A DNA stretch of 25,886 nt from Maccoyibacter sp900556645. GTDB taxonomy: Bacteria > Bacillota > Clostridia > Lachnospirales > Lachnospiraceae. Made by a program: the position numbers and the translations under genes. Below, one piece after another: positions 1-7,243 of this stretch (position 1 is its first letter; every line of letters starts with the position of its first letter). The notes under the pieces were generated by a model, which saw only the letters and a list, made by a program, of their open reading frames with translations, was not told the DNA's origin and searched no databases. The DNA lies in NCBI GenBank assembly GCA_958349535.1, contig CATWDJ010000028.1, positions 1-25,886 on the forward strand, written 5' to 3'.

Positions 1-49
1 TCATCTGAGCCTTTTTCTTTTAACTCAGTTTTTCATAGTTCACTTGACA

Positions 50-400
50 CTACCCTCCATATCGCTGTATCAGCCGCCGGTAATAGGCAATCATTTCTTC
101 ATCGGTATATTCCCTGCCTGAAATCCTTCTGGTATGCATTCCCGGCTGTAGCTCCTGTGGAAAATTCTCTCCCACAAAACGAAGAGATGTATCGCAGGAA
201 AATACCGGGATTCCAAATGCCTCATAATATGCCTTTGCTTTAATTTGAGCATTTTCCAACAAAGTACTTCCGGTTTCTTCGATATCCGAGATTTTTTCCT
301 CCATATCCTTCAAACCCACTATCTCAATCGGCAGGGTTGAAAGTTTCCGTCTCATCACTTTCAATTTCCCCATATTCCCGGTTCCATACAGAATCCTCAT
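50..400 (-). pseudogene. Truncated RdgB/HAM1-like purine NTP pyrophosphatase
   Basis: This looks like the N-terminal 116 residues of a non-canonical purine NTP pyrophosphatase, which hydrolyses dITP, XTP and similar to monophosphates to clean the nucleotide pool. Visible marks are the N-terminal YGTGNMGKL nucleotide-binding motif (residues 5-13), a SCDTSL segment in place of the usual DDSGL, and the TDEEMIAYY stretch seen in clostridial members. Family proteins are about 190-200 residues. This frame stops at TAG right after RYGG, so the C-terminal third or more is missing. None of the three frames in the remaining 49 bases resumes the family sequence. A good SD (AGGAG, 10 bases upstream) lies inside the preceding kinase gene, and the two genes overlap by 77 bases. 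It could be an insertion or deletion remnant, or a shortened but functional variant. Confidence 0.6.
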
Positions 401-2273
401 GGTCTTCTTTCTCCTCTTGTAAATATTCCTTCGGCAGATAGGTACGCAATATGATATCTAACTGCTTCGGTTCAATCGGCTTTCGGATATAATCATGAAA
501 TCCAAAGGATTTATAGTTGCTCTCAATATCCTCTCCAGTTAATGCAATCAGCTTTGCATCTCCCTGAATTTTTTCTTCCTTCAATGCCTTGATGGTATGT
601 ACTCCGTCCATATCCGGCATATGATAATCAATAAACACCAAATCATAGGTGTTTTCTCTCATTTTTTCCAGACATTCTCTGCCACTGGCTGCCAGCGTAA
701 TCTGAACCTGGCTCTGCTTTAACAGTGCCGCCGCAACTGCCAGATTTACCTCACTGTCATCCACCACTAAAACCTTTGCCTGAGGTGCCGTAATTCCTTT
801 CATTCTCCGACTCTCTTTTTGTAGTGGTAATTCTTTCATCTCAAATTCACCCATAGGCGTATCATCCACAATTTCCTGTGGCAGATGCACGATAAAGATA
901 CTGCCCACTCCGTATTCACTTTCTAATTCCATACTTCCGTTCATTGCCTCCAACAATTCTTTGGTAATGGCAAGACCTAAACCGCTTCCTTCAATATAAC
1001 GGTTCTTTTCCTGTTCAACTCTTTCAAAGGATTCAAAGAGGTTCACCTGACTTTCCTCCTTAATTCCCTGCCCGGTATCTATTACTTTAATAATAAGGTC
1101 AATTTTCGATTCATGTATTCTCTTATAAGCAAAAGAAATGGTAACCTTACCTCTCTGCGTATATTTAATAGCATTACTCATCAGATTCATAATAATCTGC
1201 TTGATACGGATTTCGTCTCCATAGAGAATCCTCGGAAATTCCGAGTCTGCCAGCACCTTAAATTCCAGCTTCTTTTTATCCGCCGAAACCTTTCCGATAG
1301 AATATATTTCCTGCAGCATGGAATACATCAGATATTTCGTAGGCACAATATCCATCTTACCGGATTCAATCTTGGAAAAGTCCAGAATATCATTGATAAT
1401 ATCCAGCAGATTGTGTCCTGCCCACTCAATCTGTTTTGCATAATTCTCAATCTCTTTTCCCGGATGCTCTCTGAGAATCATCTCGTTCATTTCGATAACC
1501 GCATTAATCGGTGTACGGATTTCATGGGACATATTGGTAAGGAAATTTGCTTTTGCCTGATTCGCCCGATCTGCTTCCAACCGTGCCTCATTCAGTTCCT
1601 CAATCAATGCTACATCGGGATTTTCCAAGGTAAAATACATAAAAACAATCGATAATGCTCCGCCGGAGCTTACCAACAAAACCGTAGGATGAAACCGCTG
1701 AATCAATCCCACCGTCAAAATCATTCCAAAATACATATAGGTGGACATTCTTTTCAGTACCGGAATATTCTTCTTATTTAAAATCACCAACAAAAAACAG
1801 AAAAAAATGGAAACAAATGCATAAAAGTATACGATGTCCGTAGAGGCTCCGTAGGTATAAGTTTTCCCACCTTTTGAATAATAGCATGTATCTTCTAAAA
1901 TGATGAAAGAACAGATAGCAATCACCACCACAAAGACTGCCGCAACGCATGCCCGCCCCAGTTTTGGCGTCTGCTCAAAAATCCGTTCCACCGGCACCAG
2001 ACTGATTGCATAGATAGACATGGTGGTAATCCATATAATCATCATACAGAGGTATCCCTTCGCGAAAAAAGAGGTAAGATTTCCGGCTGTGGCACGATTA
2101 TTGACGGCAATGACACTTCCCACATCAAAAAAGATTGTTATCAGGGATTGTATCAGTAAAATACCATAAATCTGATTCTGAACATTTTTCAAACGGCTTT
2201 TTGAGAAAAAAACCACCGCAAAAATAAGCAGTACGCAAAAGCTGCACACTTGAGATTCAATATTGTATTGCAT
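324..2273 (-). CDS. Hybrid sensor histidine kinase with receiver domain
   Basis: This is a 649-residue membrane-bound hybrid histidine kinase. The first ~220 residues are hydrophobic, with about seven membrane segments, and carry no recognisable extracellular sensor domain. A short linker (EELNEARLEADRAN) leads to a HisKA dimerisation domain with H-box NMSHEIRTPINAV (phosphoacceptor H250). A HATPase domain follows, with an N-box (NLMSNAIKYT) and G-boxes (DTGQGI, GSGLGLAI). A C-terminal receiver domain carries VLVVDDSE and FIDYHMPDMDG (phosphoacceptor D549). There is no HPt domain, so an unlinked HPt/output protein is expected. The last 25 codons, rich in Asp and Glu, lie beyond the receiver fold and are encoded in the overlap with the downstream pyrophosphatase start. 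The promoter at 2298-2327 suggests this gene heads its own unit. The signal sensed is unknown. Confidence 0.93.
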   Translation of the reverse strand: MQYNIESQVCSFCVLLIFAVVFFSKSRLKNVQNQIYGILLIQSLITIFFDVGSVIAVNNRATAGNLTSFFAKGYLCMMIIWITTMSIYAISLVPVERIFEQTPKLGRACVAAVFVVVIAICSFIILEDTCYYSKGGKTYTYGASTDIVYFYAFVSIFFCFLLVILNKKNIPVLKRMSTYMYFGMILTVGLIQRFHPTVLLVSSGGALSIVFMYFTLENPDVALIEELNEARLEADRANQAKANFLTNMSHEIRTPINAVIEMNEMILREHPGKEIENYAKQIEWAGHNLLDIINDILDFSKIESGKMDIVPTKYLMYSMLQEIYSIGKVSADKKKLEFKVLADSEFPRILYGDEIRIKQIIMNLMSNAIKYTQRGKVTISFAYKRIHESKIDLIIKVIDTGQGIKEESQVNLFESFERVEQEKNRYIEGSGLGLAITKELLEAMNGSMELESEYGVGSIFIVHLPQEIVDDTPMGEFEMKELPLQKESRRMKGITAPQAKVLVVDDSEVNLAVAAALLKQSQVQITLAASGRECLEKMRENTYDLVFIDYHMPDMDGVHTIKALKEEKIQGDAKLIALTGEDIESNYKSFGFHDYIRKPIEPKQLDIILRTYLPKEYLQEEKEDHEDSVWNREYGEIESDETETFNPAD

Positions 2274-2297
2274 ATATGTCCCCCTACACTTTTTTTC

Positions 2298-2327
2298 ATT
2301 ATACCTCCATCCTGTCCCATTTGTAAA
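2298..2327 (-). promoter_or_regulatory. Sigma-A-type promoter of the hybrid kinase
   Basis: Reading the minus strand, TTTACA (2322-2327) and a perfect TATAAT (2298-2303) are separated by 18 bases. The start would fall near 2291, a short leader before the kinase ATG. It lies directly after the terminator-like hairpin of the upstream gene. Confidence 0.6.
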
Positions 2328-2334
2328 ACTAAAT

Positions 2335-2363
2335 AGAGAGCTTCCTTAAAAAAGAAGCTCTCT
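2335..2363 (-). terminator. Hairpin after the flippase-like gene
   Basis: Ten-base-pair perfect stem AGAGAGCTTC / GAAGCTCTCT (2335-2344 and 2354-2363) with a 9-base A-rich loop, 7 bases past the end of the flippase-like gene. On the minus strand it is followed by ATTTAGTTTT, a modest U tract, so it probably works as an intrinsic terminator. Confidence 0.65.
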
Positions 2364-2369
2364 GTTATC

Positions 2370-3377
2370 TTAATTATTCTGTTTGTGTACTTTTTTACGA
2401 AGAAGTACCACCACCGCTCCGATTAAAAACGGAAGCACGAAGGTTACAAAACGATACAGCAAGGATACGGAGCCTGCCTCTGCCGTTCCCACAATCACTG
2501 CCAAAAGCATAGTCAGTACAATTTCCGAGGAACCGATTCCCGCCGGTGCCGGAATGACGGCTGCCAGCATCATGGATAAAGAAGTAATTGCCAATACCTG
2601 TGGCAGATTCAAGTCATAGGAGCCTGCCAGTATGATAAACGGAATGCCATACCAACATACCAGCTTCAGCATATTCTTCAGGATACAGGTTACAATCAAA
2701 CCGCCTCGCTTTAAGAGGGTTCCCGCTGCTTCCTCCAGAATCTTACACTGTTCCTCCAGCTTTGTTACCTGCTCGTCCAGCTTACCCTTTCGGTTTATCT
2801 TCTTCACAATCCAGAGAATAAGTTCATGGAACTTTTTAGAGCAGGCAAACAGTAACAGAACCACTGCAATCACAAAGGTAATTCCAAAACCTGCCAGCAG
2901 AGTCATATCATATTTGTGATAATGTTTCTGCATAAAACTCCAGTTCAGCAAAAAGAATATTCCCGAAAACAAAGCAATACTGACTTTGTGCAGCATATAT
3001 TCAATGGTATATAATCCGGTCCCTTTGGAATAAGGAACTCCCTTTTCATTGAAATAATAGATTGCCGCAACGCCTGCTCCGCTTCCCAAGGTTGCCACCC
3101 GGTAAAAAGCGGCATAAAAAGCACTTTCTACTCCCTGCCAATATTTGAAGTCAGGGTTATAAACTTTGGCGAAAGAATAGTTAATCCATCCTTCCACCAG
3201 TTCATACAGAACCGAAGCAATACAGATACCGGTAATGACCAGCAAAGATGTATCCTTCAGTTGTGCCATGATATCCCCTGCCGAGTCTTTGAACGTATAT
3301 ACAATAATGGCAATTAATACAAGGACAAAAAGTATTTTGCCTATCATCTTTGCATTCTTCTTATTAATGGCTCTCAA
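2370..3377 (-). CDS. Flippase-like integral membrane protein (UPF0104/LPG-synthase TM region)
   Basis: A polytopic membrane protein of up to 335 residues, resembling the flippase-like transmembrane region of MprF (lysylphosphatidylglycerol synthase TM region, UPF0104 family) without the catalytic domain. Seven or eight hydrophobic segments are visible, for example residues 12-27, 38-60, 133-148, 160-178 and the last ~100. The conserved PAPAGIGSSEIVLT segment (residues 276-289) and the TLGSGAGVAA segment are typical of the family. Proteins of this kind are thought to move or position lipids or glycolipids. The gene follows the radical SAM gene with a 3-base gap, so co-translation is likely. 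The start is uncertain: TTG at 3375-3377 directly abuts the only SD, an ATT lies at the proper distance, and the first ATG (3345-3347) lacks an SD. Confidence 0.82.
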   Translation of the reverse strand: MRAINKKNAKMIGKILFVLVLIAIIVYTFKDSAGDIMAQLKDTSLLVITGICIASVLYELVEGWINYSFAKVYNPDFKYWQGVESAFYAAFYRVATLGSGAGVAAIYYFNEKGVPYSKGTGLYTIEYMLHKVSIALFSGIFFLLNWSFMQKHYHKYDMTLLAGFGITFVIAVVLLLFACSKKFHELILWIVKKINRKGKLDEQVTKLEEQCKILEEAAGTLLKRGGLIVTCILKNMLKLVCWYGIPFIILAGSYDLNLPQVLAITSLSMMLAAVIPAPAGIGSSEIVLTMLLAVIVGTAEAGSVSLLYRFVTFVLPFLIGAVVVLLRKKVHKQNN

Positions 3378-3380
3378 CTC

Positions 3381-4778
3381 CTATTTCTTTTTGTAGTTTA
3401 CATAACCACGTGGCTTATATGGATGCTCTGCCCAGAGCTTATCAGCTGTTCCCTTCCACTCTTCTGCATATTTCTCACATTTTCCGCAGAGATGCTCTAC
3501 GGTCTCCGGCTGCTGCATATCGGTGGATTTTGCACCGGTCTCATTTACAATCCGCTGCAAAATTTCAGGATTCTCCAACATTGGACATGGTCTTAACATA
3601 TTTTCGTTAAACGGCTGATTGTCTCTATACGCCATAAACAATGGCTGTTTCAAACACTCTAACAGAGATTTCTCACGGATATTCGCTCCTGAGTAATGGA
3701 TAAATACGCAAGGCTCCATATCTCCCTTTGGATTGATATGGCAGTAGTTTCTACCACCTGCAATACATCCACCTACAAATTCTCCGTCGTTCTGGAAGTC
3801 CATAACGTAGATTTCTTTTCCGCCTTCGTTTGCACGAACCTCACGGATTCTGTGATAAATATATTCACGCTGCTCCTTGGTCGGCATCAGCTCCGGTGAT
3901 GCGTCCATTCCAACCGGCATCAGATGGAAATACCATGCAAAACGGCTTCCATGCTCAATCAGAAGGTCAAAGAACTCATCGGAAGTAACAGCGTCCATGT
4001 TCTTACTGGTATAGCAAACAGAGTTACCGAAAAGTAATCCATTTTCATGGAGTAAATCCATAGCATGAAGAACCTTTCCGAATACTCCCTCACCTCTTCT
4101 GAAGTCATTGGTGTCTTCAAAACCTTCCAGACTGATGGATAAGGAAAGATTTCCTACTCTCTTCATCTCATCACAGAATGCCTGATCTACCAAAGTTCCG
4201 TTGGTGTAGCAATGGAATGCCACATCATTATGTTTCTCGCAGAGTTTAATGACATCTGCCTTACGAACCAACGGCTCTCCGCCGGTCATCATATAGAAAT
4301 AGATACCCAGTTCTTTTCCCTGCGTTACAATACTGTCTAATTCTTCAAAGGTCAGATTCAGCTTGTTGCCGTATTCTGCTGCCCAACAGCCGGTACAGTG
4401 AAGATTACATGCACTGGTCGGATCCATTAAAATTAACCAAGGAATGTTACACTGATGTACCTCTCTCATTTTACGGATAGTCTTTGTTCCGTAAAATGCA
4501 GCCTGATATCCCAGATTCAACGCTGTCATTTTTGCTACGTGCGGGTCTGTCTCATCCAATACACGATTGACATATCTCATCCATTTATGATCCGGGTTCT
4601 TAATCATCTTTCTTGCACCTTCATATGCTTCCGGTACAAAATTATCACCCATAAATTTCTCTGTTAAATCCACAATCTGTAAAAGACCCTTTTCTCTGTC
4701 TTTATTTAACTTTCTCAATGCAATATCAATTGCTGCACTAAATGCTTTGCGTTCTACCTGCTCTGCTAATTTAGCCAT
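3381..4778 (-). CDS. Radical SAM enzyme with SPASM-like C-terminus
   Basis: A 465-residue radical SAM enzyme. The cluster motif CNLHCTGC (C124, C128, C131) binds the catalytic [4Fe-4S] cluster. MMTGGEPLV is the SAM-binding GGEP motif, and HCYTNGTLVD and SLSISLEG are later barrel strands. Additional cysteines in GGCIAGGRNYC, PCVFIHYS, RPCPML and HLCGKC indicate auxiliary clusters in a SPASM-like region. An unusual ~115-residue helical N-terminal extension precedes the barrel. I chose ATG at 4776-4778 because GGAGG sits 8 bases upstream; an upstream GTG in frame at 4791-4793 overlaps that SD. No peptide substrate gene is visible beside it. The partner is a flippase-like membrane protein, so lipid or envelope chemistry is a reasonable inference, not a demonstrated one. 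Confidence 0.88.
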   Translation of the reverse strand: MAKLAEQVERKAFSAAIDIALRKLNKDREKGLLQIVDLTEKFMGDNFVPEAYEGARKMIKNPDHKWMRYVNRVLDETDPHVAKMTALNLGYQAAFYGTKTIRKMREVHQCNIPWLILMDPTSACNLHCTGCWAAEYGNKLNLTFEELDSIVTQGKELGIYFYMMTGGEPLVRKADVIKLCEKHNDVAFHCYTNGTLVDQAFCDEMKRVGNLSLSISLEGFEDTNDFRRGEGVFGKVLHAMDLLHENGLLFGNSVCYTSKNMDAVTSDEFFDLLIEHGSRFAWYFHLMPVGMDASPELMPTKEQREYIYHRIREVRANEGGKEIYVMDFQNDGEFVGGCIAGGRNYCHINPKGDMEPCVFIHYSGANIREKSLLECLKQPLFMAYRDNQPFNENMLRPCPMLENPEILQRIVNETGAKSTDMQQPETVEHLCGKCEKYAEEWKGTADKLWAEHPYKPRGYVNYKKK

Positions 4779-4961
4779 AATTATTTCCTCCACTCTTTTG
4801 TCTCAAATTTTTCCTTTTAATGAAAAGTATAAAAACTTTCCTGTTCCGTGAACATATGCAAAACGAAAATCCTGTATTTTTCCGATATACAAAATCCTCT
4901 TATTGTATAAAATGCAGACACAATTTCCTATATGTCCACTATGATATTCTATTTTCCTAAT
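4779..4961. other. Intergenic region before the radical SAM operon
   Basis: No gene is visible. It contains a 7-bp inverted repeat TATACAA / TTGTATA (4886-4892, 4903-4909) with a 10-base spacer, which could be an operator for the minus-strand radical SAM gene. I see no convincing -35/-10 pair; TTCACG-N17-TACTTT is the best and is poor. There is no riboswitch-like fold and no terminator for the dehydrogenase gene. Confidence 0.35.
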
Positions 4962-5894
4962 TTATGCAAGAAAATCTTCTATTTGTTTTTCAACAATTTT
5001 CATCAAACGCTTTCTGGTCTCCACGCTTGCCCACGCAATATGAGGTGTAATGACAAGCTTGCTGCTGTCTTGGATTCTCTGCAGCGGATTATCTTTGCTC
5101 ATAGGCTCTTCCCGCAAAACATCCAGCCCTGCCGCAGCAATCTCTCCTGTCTCCAATGCTCGGCACAAGTCCTCCTCTACCACAATAGGACCTCTTCCCA
5201 CATTGATAAAAATAGCACTTGGCTTCATCTTGGCAAAAGCTTCTGCATCCATCAGATTTAAAGTTGCGTCCGTCAAAGGAGCATGTACCGATATTATATC
5301 AGACTGTGTCAAGAGTTCCTCCCATTCCACCCGTTGGAAATCCTGCTGCTGATTTTTTCCGGTGGTAGAATAATATATGACATTACAGCCAAATACTTTC
5401 GCAATTTCAGCCACTCTTCTTCCAATATTTCCCATACCAATGATTCCCCATGTTTTACCGTTTAATTCATAAAACGCATTGGAAAAATGTGTGAACAGGC
5501 GGTCATTCATGTATTTCCCGCTTTTGACATACTGGTCATAATAGTTCATCTTTTCCATCAGGTAGAAAAGCAGGGCAAAGGTATGCTGTGCCACGGTCTC
5601 GGTAGAATATCCCGCCACATTCCGCCATGCTATATTTCTGCGTTCCAGATATTCCTTGTCCAGATTATTGGTTCCTGTTGCCGTCACACACACCAGCTTC
5701 AAGTGTTCTGCCTCTCCGGTGCTGGCTTCATTTATCTGCACCTTATTTACAACCAAGACATCCGCATCCCGAGAACGCACAACTGCCTCCTCCGGTGTGG
5801 AATAATCATATTTTACCACCTCACCAAAGCGGTCAAATCCGCTTAAATCCAAATCATCCCCGATGGTTTTTGCATCCAGAAAAACAATTTTCAT
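4962..5894 (-). CDS. D-2-hydroxyacid dehydrogenase, glycerate/hydroxypyruvate type
   Basis: A 310-residue NAD-dependent D-2-hydroxyacid dehydrogenase, closest in feel to glycerate dehydrogenase/hydroxypyruvate reductase. The Rossmann motif GIIGMGNIGRRVAEIA lies near residues 149-164. The catalytic triad is visible as Arg in NVGRGPIV, Glu in REEPMSK and His in TPHIAWAS. The flanking substrate domain has the family VTATGTNNLD and GYSTETVAQHTFALL segments. Length is normal. The SD AGGAGG lies 5 bases before ATG. A hairpin separates it from the upstream STAS gene, and no terminator is seen downstream. The exact substrate (hydroxypyruvate, or another 2-oxo acid) cannot be fixed from sequence. Confidence 0.9.
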   Translation of the reverse strand: MKIVFLDAKTIGDDLDLSGFDRFGEVVKYDYSTPEEAVVRSRDADVLVVNKVQINEASTGEAEHLKLVCVTATGTNNLDKEYLERRNIAWRNVAGYSTETVAQHTFALLFYLMEKMNYYDQYVKSGKYMNDRLFTHFSNAFYELNGKTWGIIGMGNIGRRVAEIAKVFGCNVIYYSTTGKNQQQDFQRVEWEELLTQSDIISVHAPLTDATLNLMDAEAFAKMKPSAIFINVGRGPIVVEEDLCRALETGEIAAAGLDVLREEPMSKDNPLQRIQDSSKLVITPHIAWASVETRKRLMKIVEKQIEDFLA

Positions 5895-5914
5895 TTCATC
5901 CTCCTAAATAATAA

Positions 5915-5937
5915 GTGACTGCCCCAAAAGCAGTCAC
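5915..5937 (-). terminator. Hairpin between STAS gene and dehydrogenase gene
   Basis: Eight-base-pair stem GTGACTGC / GCAGTCAC (5915-5922 and 5930-5937) with a 7-base loop. It sits 12 bases past the STAS stop and just upstream of the dehydrogenase SD. The minus-strand tail TTATTATTTA is only moderately U-rich, so it may be a leaky terminator. Confidence 0.55.
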
Positions 5938-5948
5938 CCCGTTTTATC

Positions 5949-6257
5949 TTAACTTACCTTTAACATCTTATCGAACCCGGTCATCTCCAAGACCCTCATC
6001 ATGGTTTTTCCCACATGTAGCAACTCCAGACTATATCCTTTTTTCTGAAGTGCTTTCTGTCCTATCAAAAGAGTTCTTAGTCCTGCACTACTGATAAAAC
6101 TCAGCTTTTCACAGTCCAGAATAATATCATTGTCAGCCTTTTCAATCTTTTCCATCAACATCTTTTGAAGTTCCTCTGTGGTGATGGCATTCAGTCTTCC
6201 CTCGACCTTTAGTACATGTTGGTTTTCCAGTCTTGTCTCTTCGATTTTTAACTCCAT
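5949..6257 (-). CDS. STAS-domain anti-sigma factor antagonist (SpoIIAA/RsbV-like)
   Basis: A 102-residue single STAS domain. The LSFISSAGLRTLL loop carries the expected phosphoserine (S57, with S56 next to it) preceded by the DCEKL strand. In this family the unphosphorylated protein binds an anti-sigma kinase and frees its sigma factor; the kinase inactivates it by phosphorylation. I chose ATG at 6255-6257 because GGAGG stands at the right distance; a longer in-frame reading overlaps the upstream gene. The gap to the upstream kinase stop is 4 bases, so the two are an operon. No sigma factor or PP2C phosphatase gene is in the window, so the partners act in trans. Confidence 0.9.
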   Translation of the reverse strand: MELKIEETRLENQHVLKVEGRLNAITTEELQKMLMEKIEKADNDIILDCEKLSFISSAGLRTLLIGQKALQKKGYSLELLHVGKTMMRVLEMTGFDKMLKVS

Positions 6258-6261
6258 ACTA

Positions 6262-6687
6262 TTATTCCTCCCTCCGGTCAGAAAGTCTCTTCTCAAGTGT
6301 CAATACATTTTTTCCCTCGCGGTGTTCGTAACGGATATCATCCATCATCTTTTTGACCATATAAATCCCTAAACCTCCCGGTTCCCTGCCGGACAGATCT
6401 GTCTGAATTTCCGGTTCTTCATTTTCCAATGGATTAAAGCATACTCCATCATCCCTGAATTGAATCAGAACACTCTTTTCGCCTTCCTTGTAATCAAACC
6501 GCAATTCAATCTCATCCCTTTCGGAAATATCTGCGTACTTTACAATATTGACGAAAATTTCTTCTACGGCAATCTCAATCGCCATTCTTTCCTCTTCGGA
6601 ACTTGGAGTTTTCTGGAGCAACCGTTCTATACATGCCTTAACTTTTTCCAGCCTTTCCAGTTCTGCAGGTATCGTGTATCTCTTCAT
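6262..6687 (-). CDS. Anti-sigma serine kinase, HATPase_c_2 (RsbW/SpoIIAB-like)
   Basis: A 141-residue GHKL-fold serine kinase of the RsbW/SpoIIAB class. The N-box is EEIFVNIVKYA (near residues 46-56), the G1 box RDDGVCFNP and the G2 box GGLGIYMVKKM. The last motif orders the ATP lid. Family members hold a sigma factor inactive and phosphorylate a STAS antagonist on serine. The antagonist gene follows directly. The usual third gene, the sigma factor, is missing here. It is expressed from a promoter with a perfect TATAAT at 6723-6728. Length is normal for the family. Confidence 0.9.
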   Translation of the reverse strand: MKRYTIPAELERLEKVKACIERLLQKTPSSEEERMAIEIAVEEIFVNIVKYADISERDEIELRFDYKEGEKSVLIQFRDDGVCFNPLENEEPEIQTDLSGREPGGLGIYMVKKMMDDIRYEHREGKNVLTLEKRLSDRREE

Positions 6688-6722
6688 GTCACACTCCCCC
6701 TGTGTCTCTCATTTATAGTCCT

Positions 6723-6751
6723 ATTATAACGTTTTTTTCCATTTTCCGCAA
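6723..6751 (-). promoter_or_regulatory. Promoter of the anti-sigma/STAS pair
   Basis: Minus-strand TTGCGG (6746-6751), 17 bases, TATAAT (6723-6728). The -10 is perfect and the -35 matches at three positions. It starts directly after the NfeD stop codon, with no terminator in between, so read-through from the NfeD/ProC unit is possible. Confidence 0.5.
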
Positions 6752-6755
6752 GTTT

Positions 6756-7202
6756 TTAGACCTTTTCTACCTTTTTCAGTATCAATTTTACTCCCTGAAC
6801 CTCTGTTACCTCAGCCAATTCTCCCTCTTCAAAAACACTTCCGTCCTCTGCTGTCCGGGCAGACCATTCCATACCGTTATAGACAACGGTTCCCGTTCCC
6901 GCAATATTGTCCACACGTCTGGTTACCCGTACTGTCTTGCCTTCCACTTCCTCATAATTCGTTTTTACATTTTTGGGCTTTACAAACTTCATTGCCCATG
7001 GTCTGGTAAAATACAATAGTACAAAAGATACTGCGAAGAACAATACCACCTGAAGCCAAATAGGACCTCCTGCTCTCTCCGCAATGACTGCCGCCAAAGC
7101 ACCTCCCGCAAACCAAATGGAGGTCAGTCCCACAGTAATAATCTCAACAATCAGAAACAGAATGATTAATCCAATCCAAAAGATAATCGGTTCCATTTTC
7201 AT
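6756..7202 (-). CDS. Short NfeD-family membrane protein with OB-fold domain
   Basis: A 148-residue NfeD-like protein. Two or three hydrophobic segments make up residues 4-65 (PIIFWIGLIILFLIVEI, a Gly/Ala-rich turn, then WLQVVLFFAVSFVLLYF). A soluble beta-rich OB-fold domain follows from about residue 80 to the end (EGKTVRVTRRVDNIAGTG, YNGMEWSARTAEDG). Short NfeD proteins normally work with an SPFH/stomatin-like partner in membrane organisation, but none is adjacent. ATG at 7200-7202 has an AAAGGG SD 8 bases upstream; a GTG three codons earlier has none. It follows proC by about 41 bases and is probably co-transcribed with it. Confidence 0.85.
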   Translation of the reverse strand: MKMEPIIFWIGLIILFLIVEIITVGLTSIWFAGGALAAVIAERAGGPIWLQVVLFFAVSFVLLYFTRPWAMKFVKPKNVKTNYEEVEGKTVRVTRRVDNIAGTGTVVYNGMEWSARTAEDGSVFEEGELAEVTEVQGVKLILKKVEKV

Positions 7203-7243
7203 ATCTATCACCCTTTCCTAAATGAAATATATCCCTCTGCTTT

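Noticed and set aside
1..49. A called insertion sequence at the left edge
   Set aside because: Only 49 bases are visible, with no transposase, no second end and no target duplication, so it is recorded only as a possibility.
1113..1655. A 180-codon plus-strand frame inside the hybrid kinase gene
   Set aside because: It is antisense to the HisKA/HATPase region, with no SD and no domain; a shadow of a conserved gene.
4779..4961. A riboswitch or T-box in front of the radical SAM gene
   Set aside because: No conserved core, specifier loop or antiterminator is visible; only a short inverted repeat is present.
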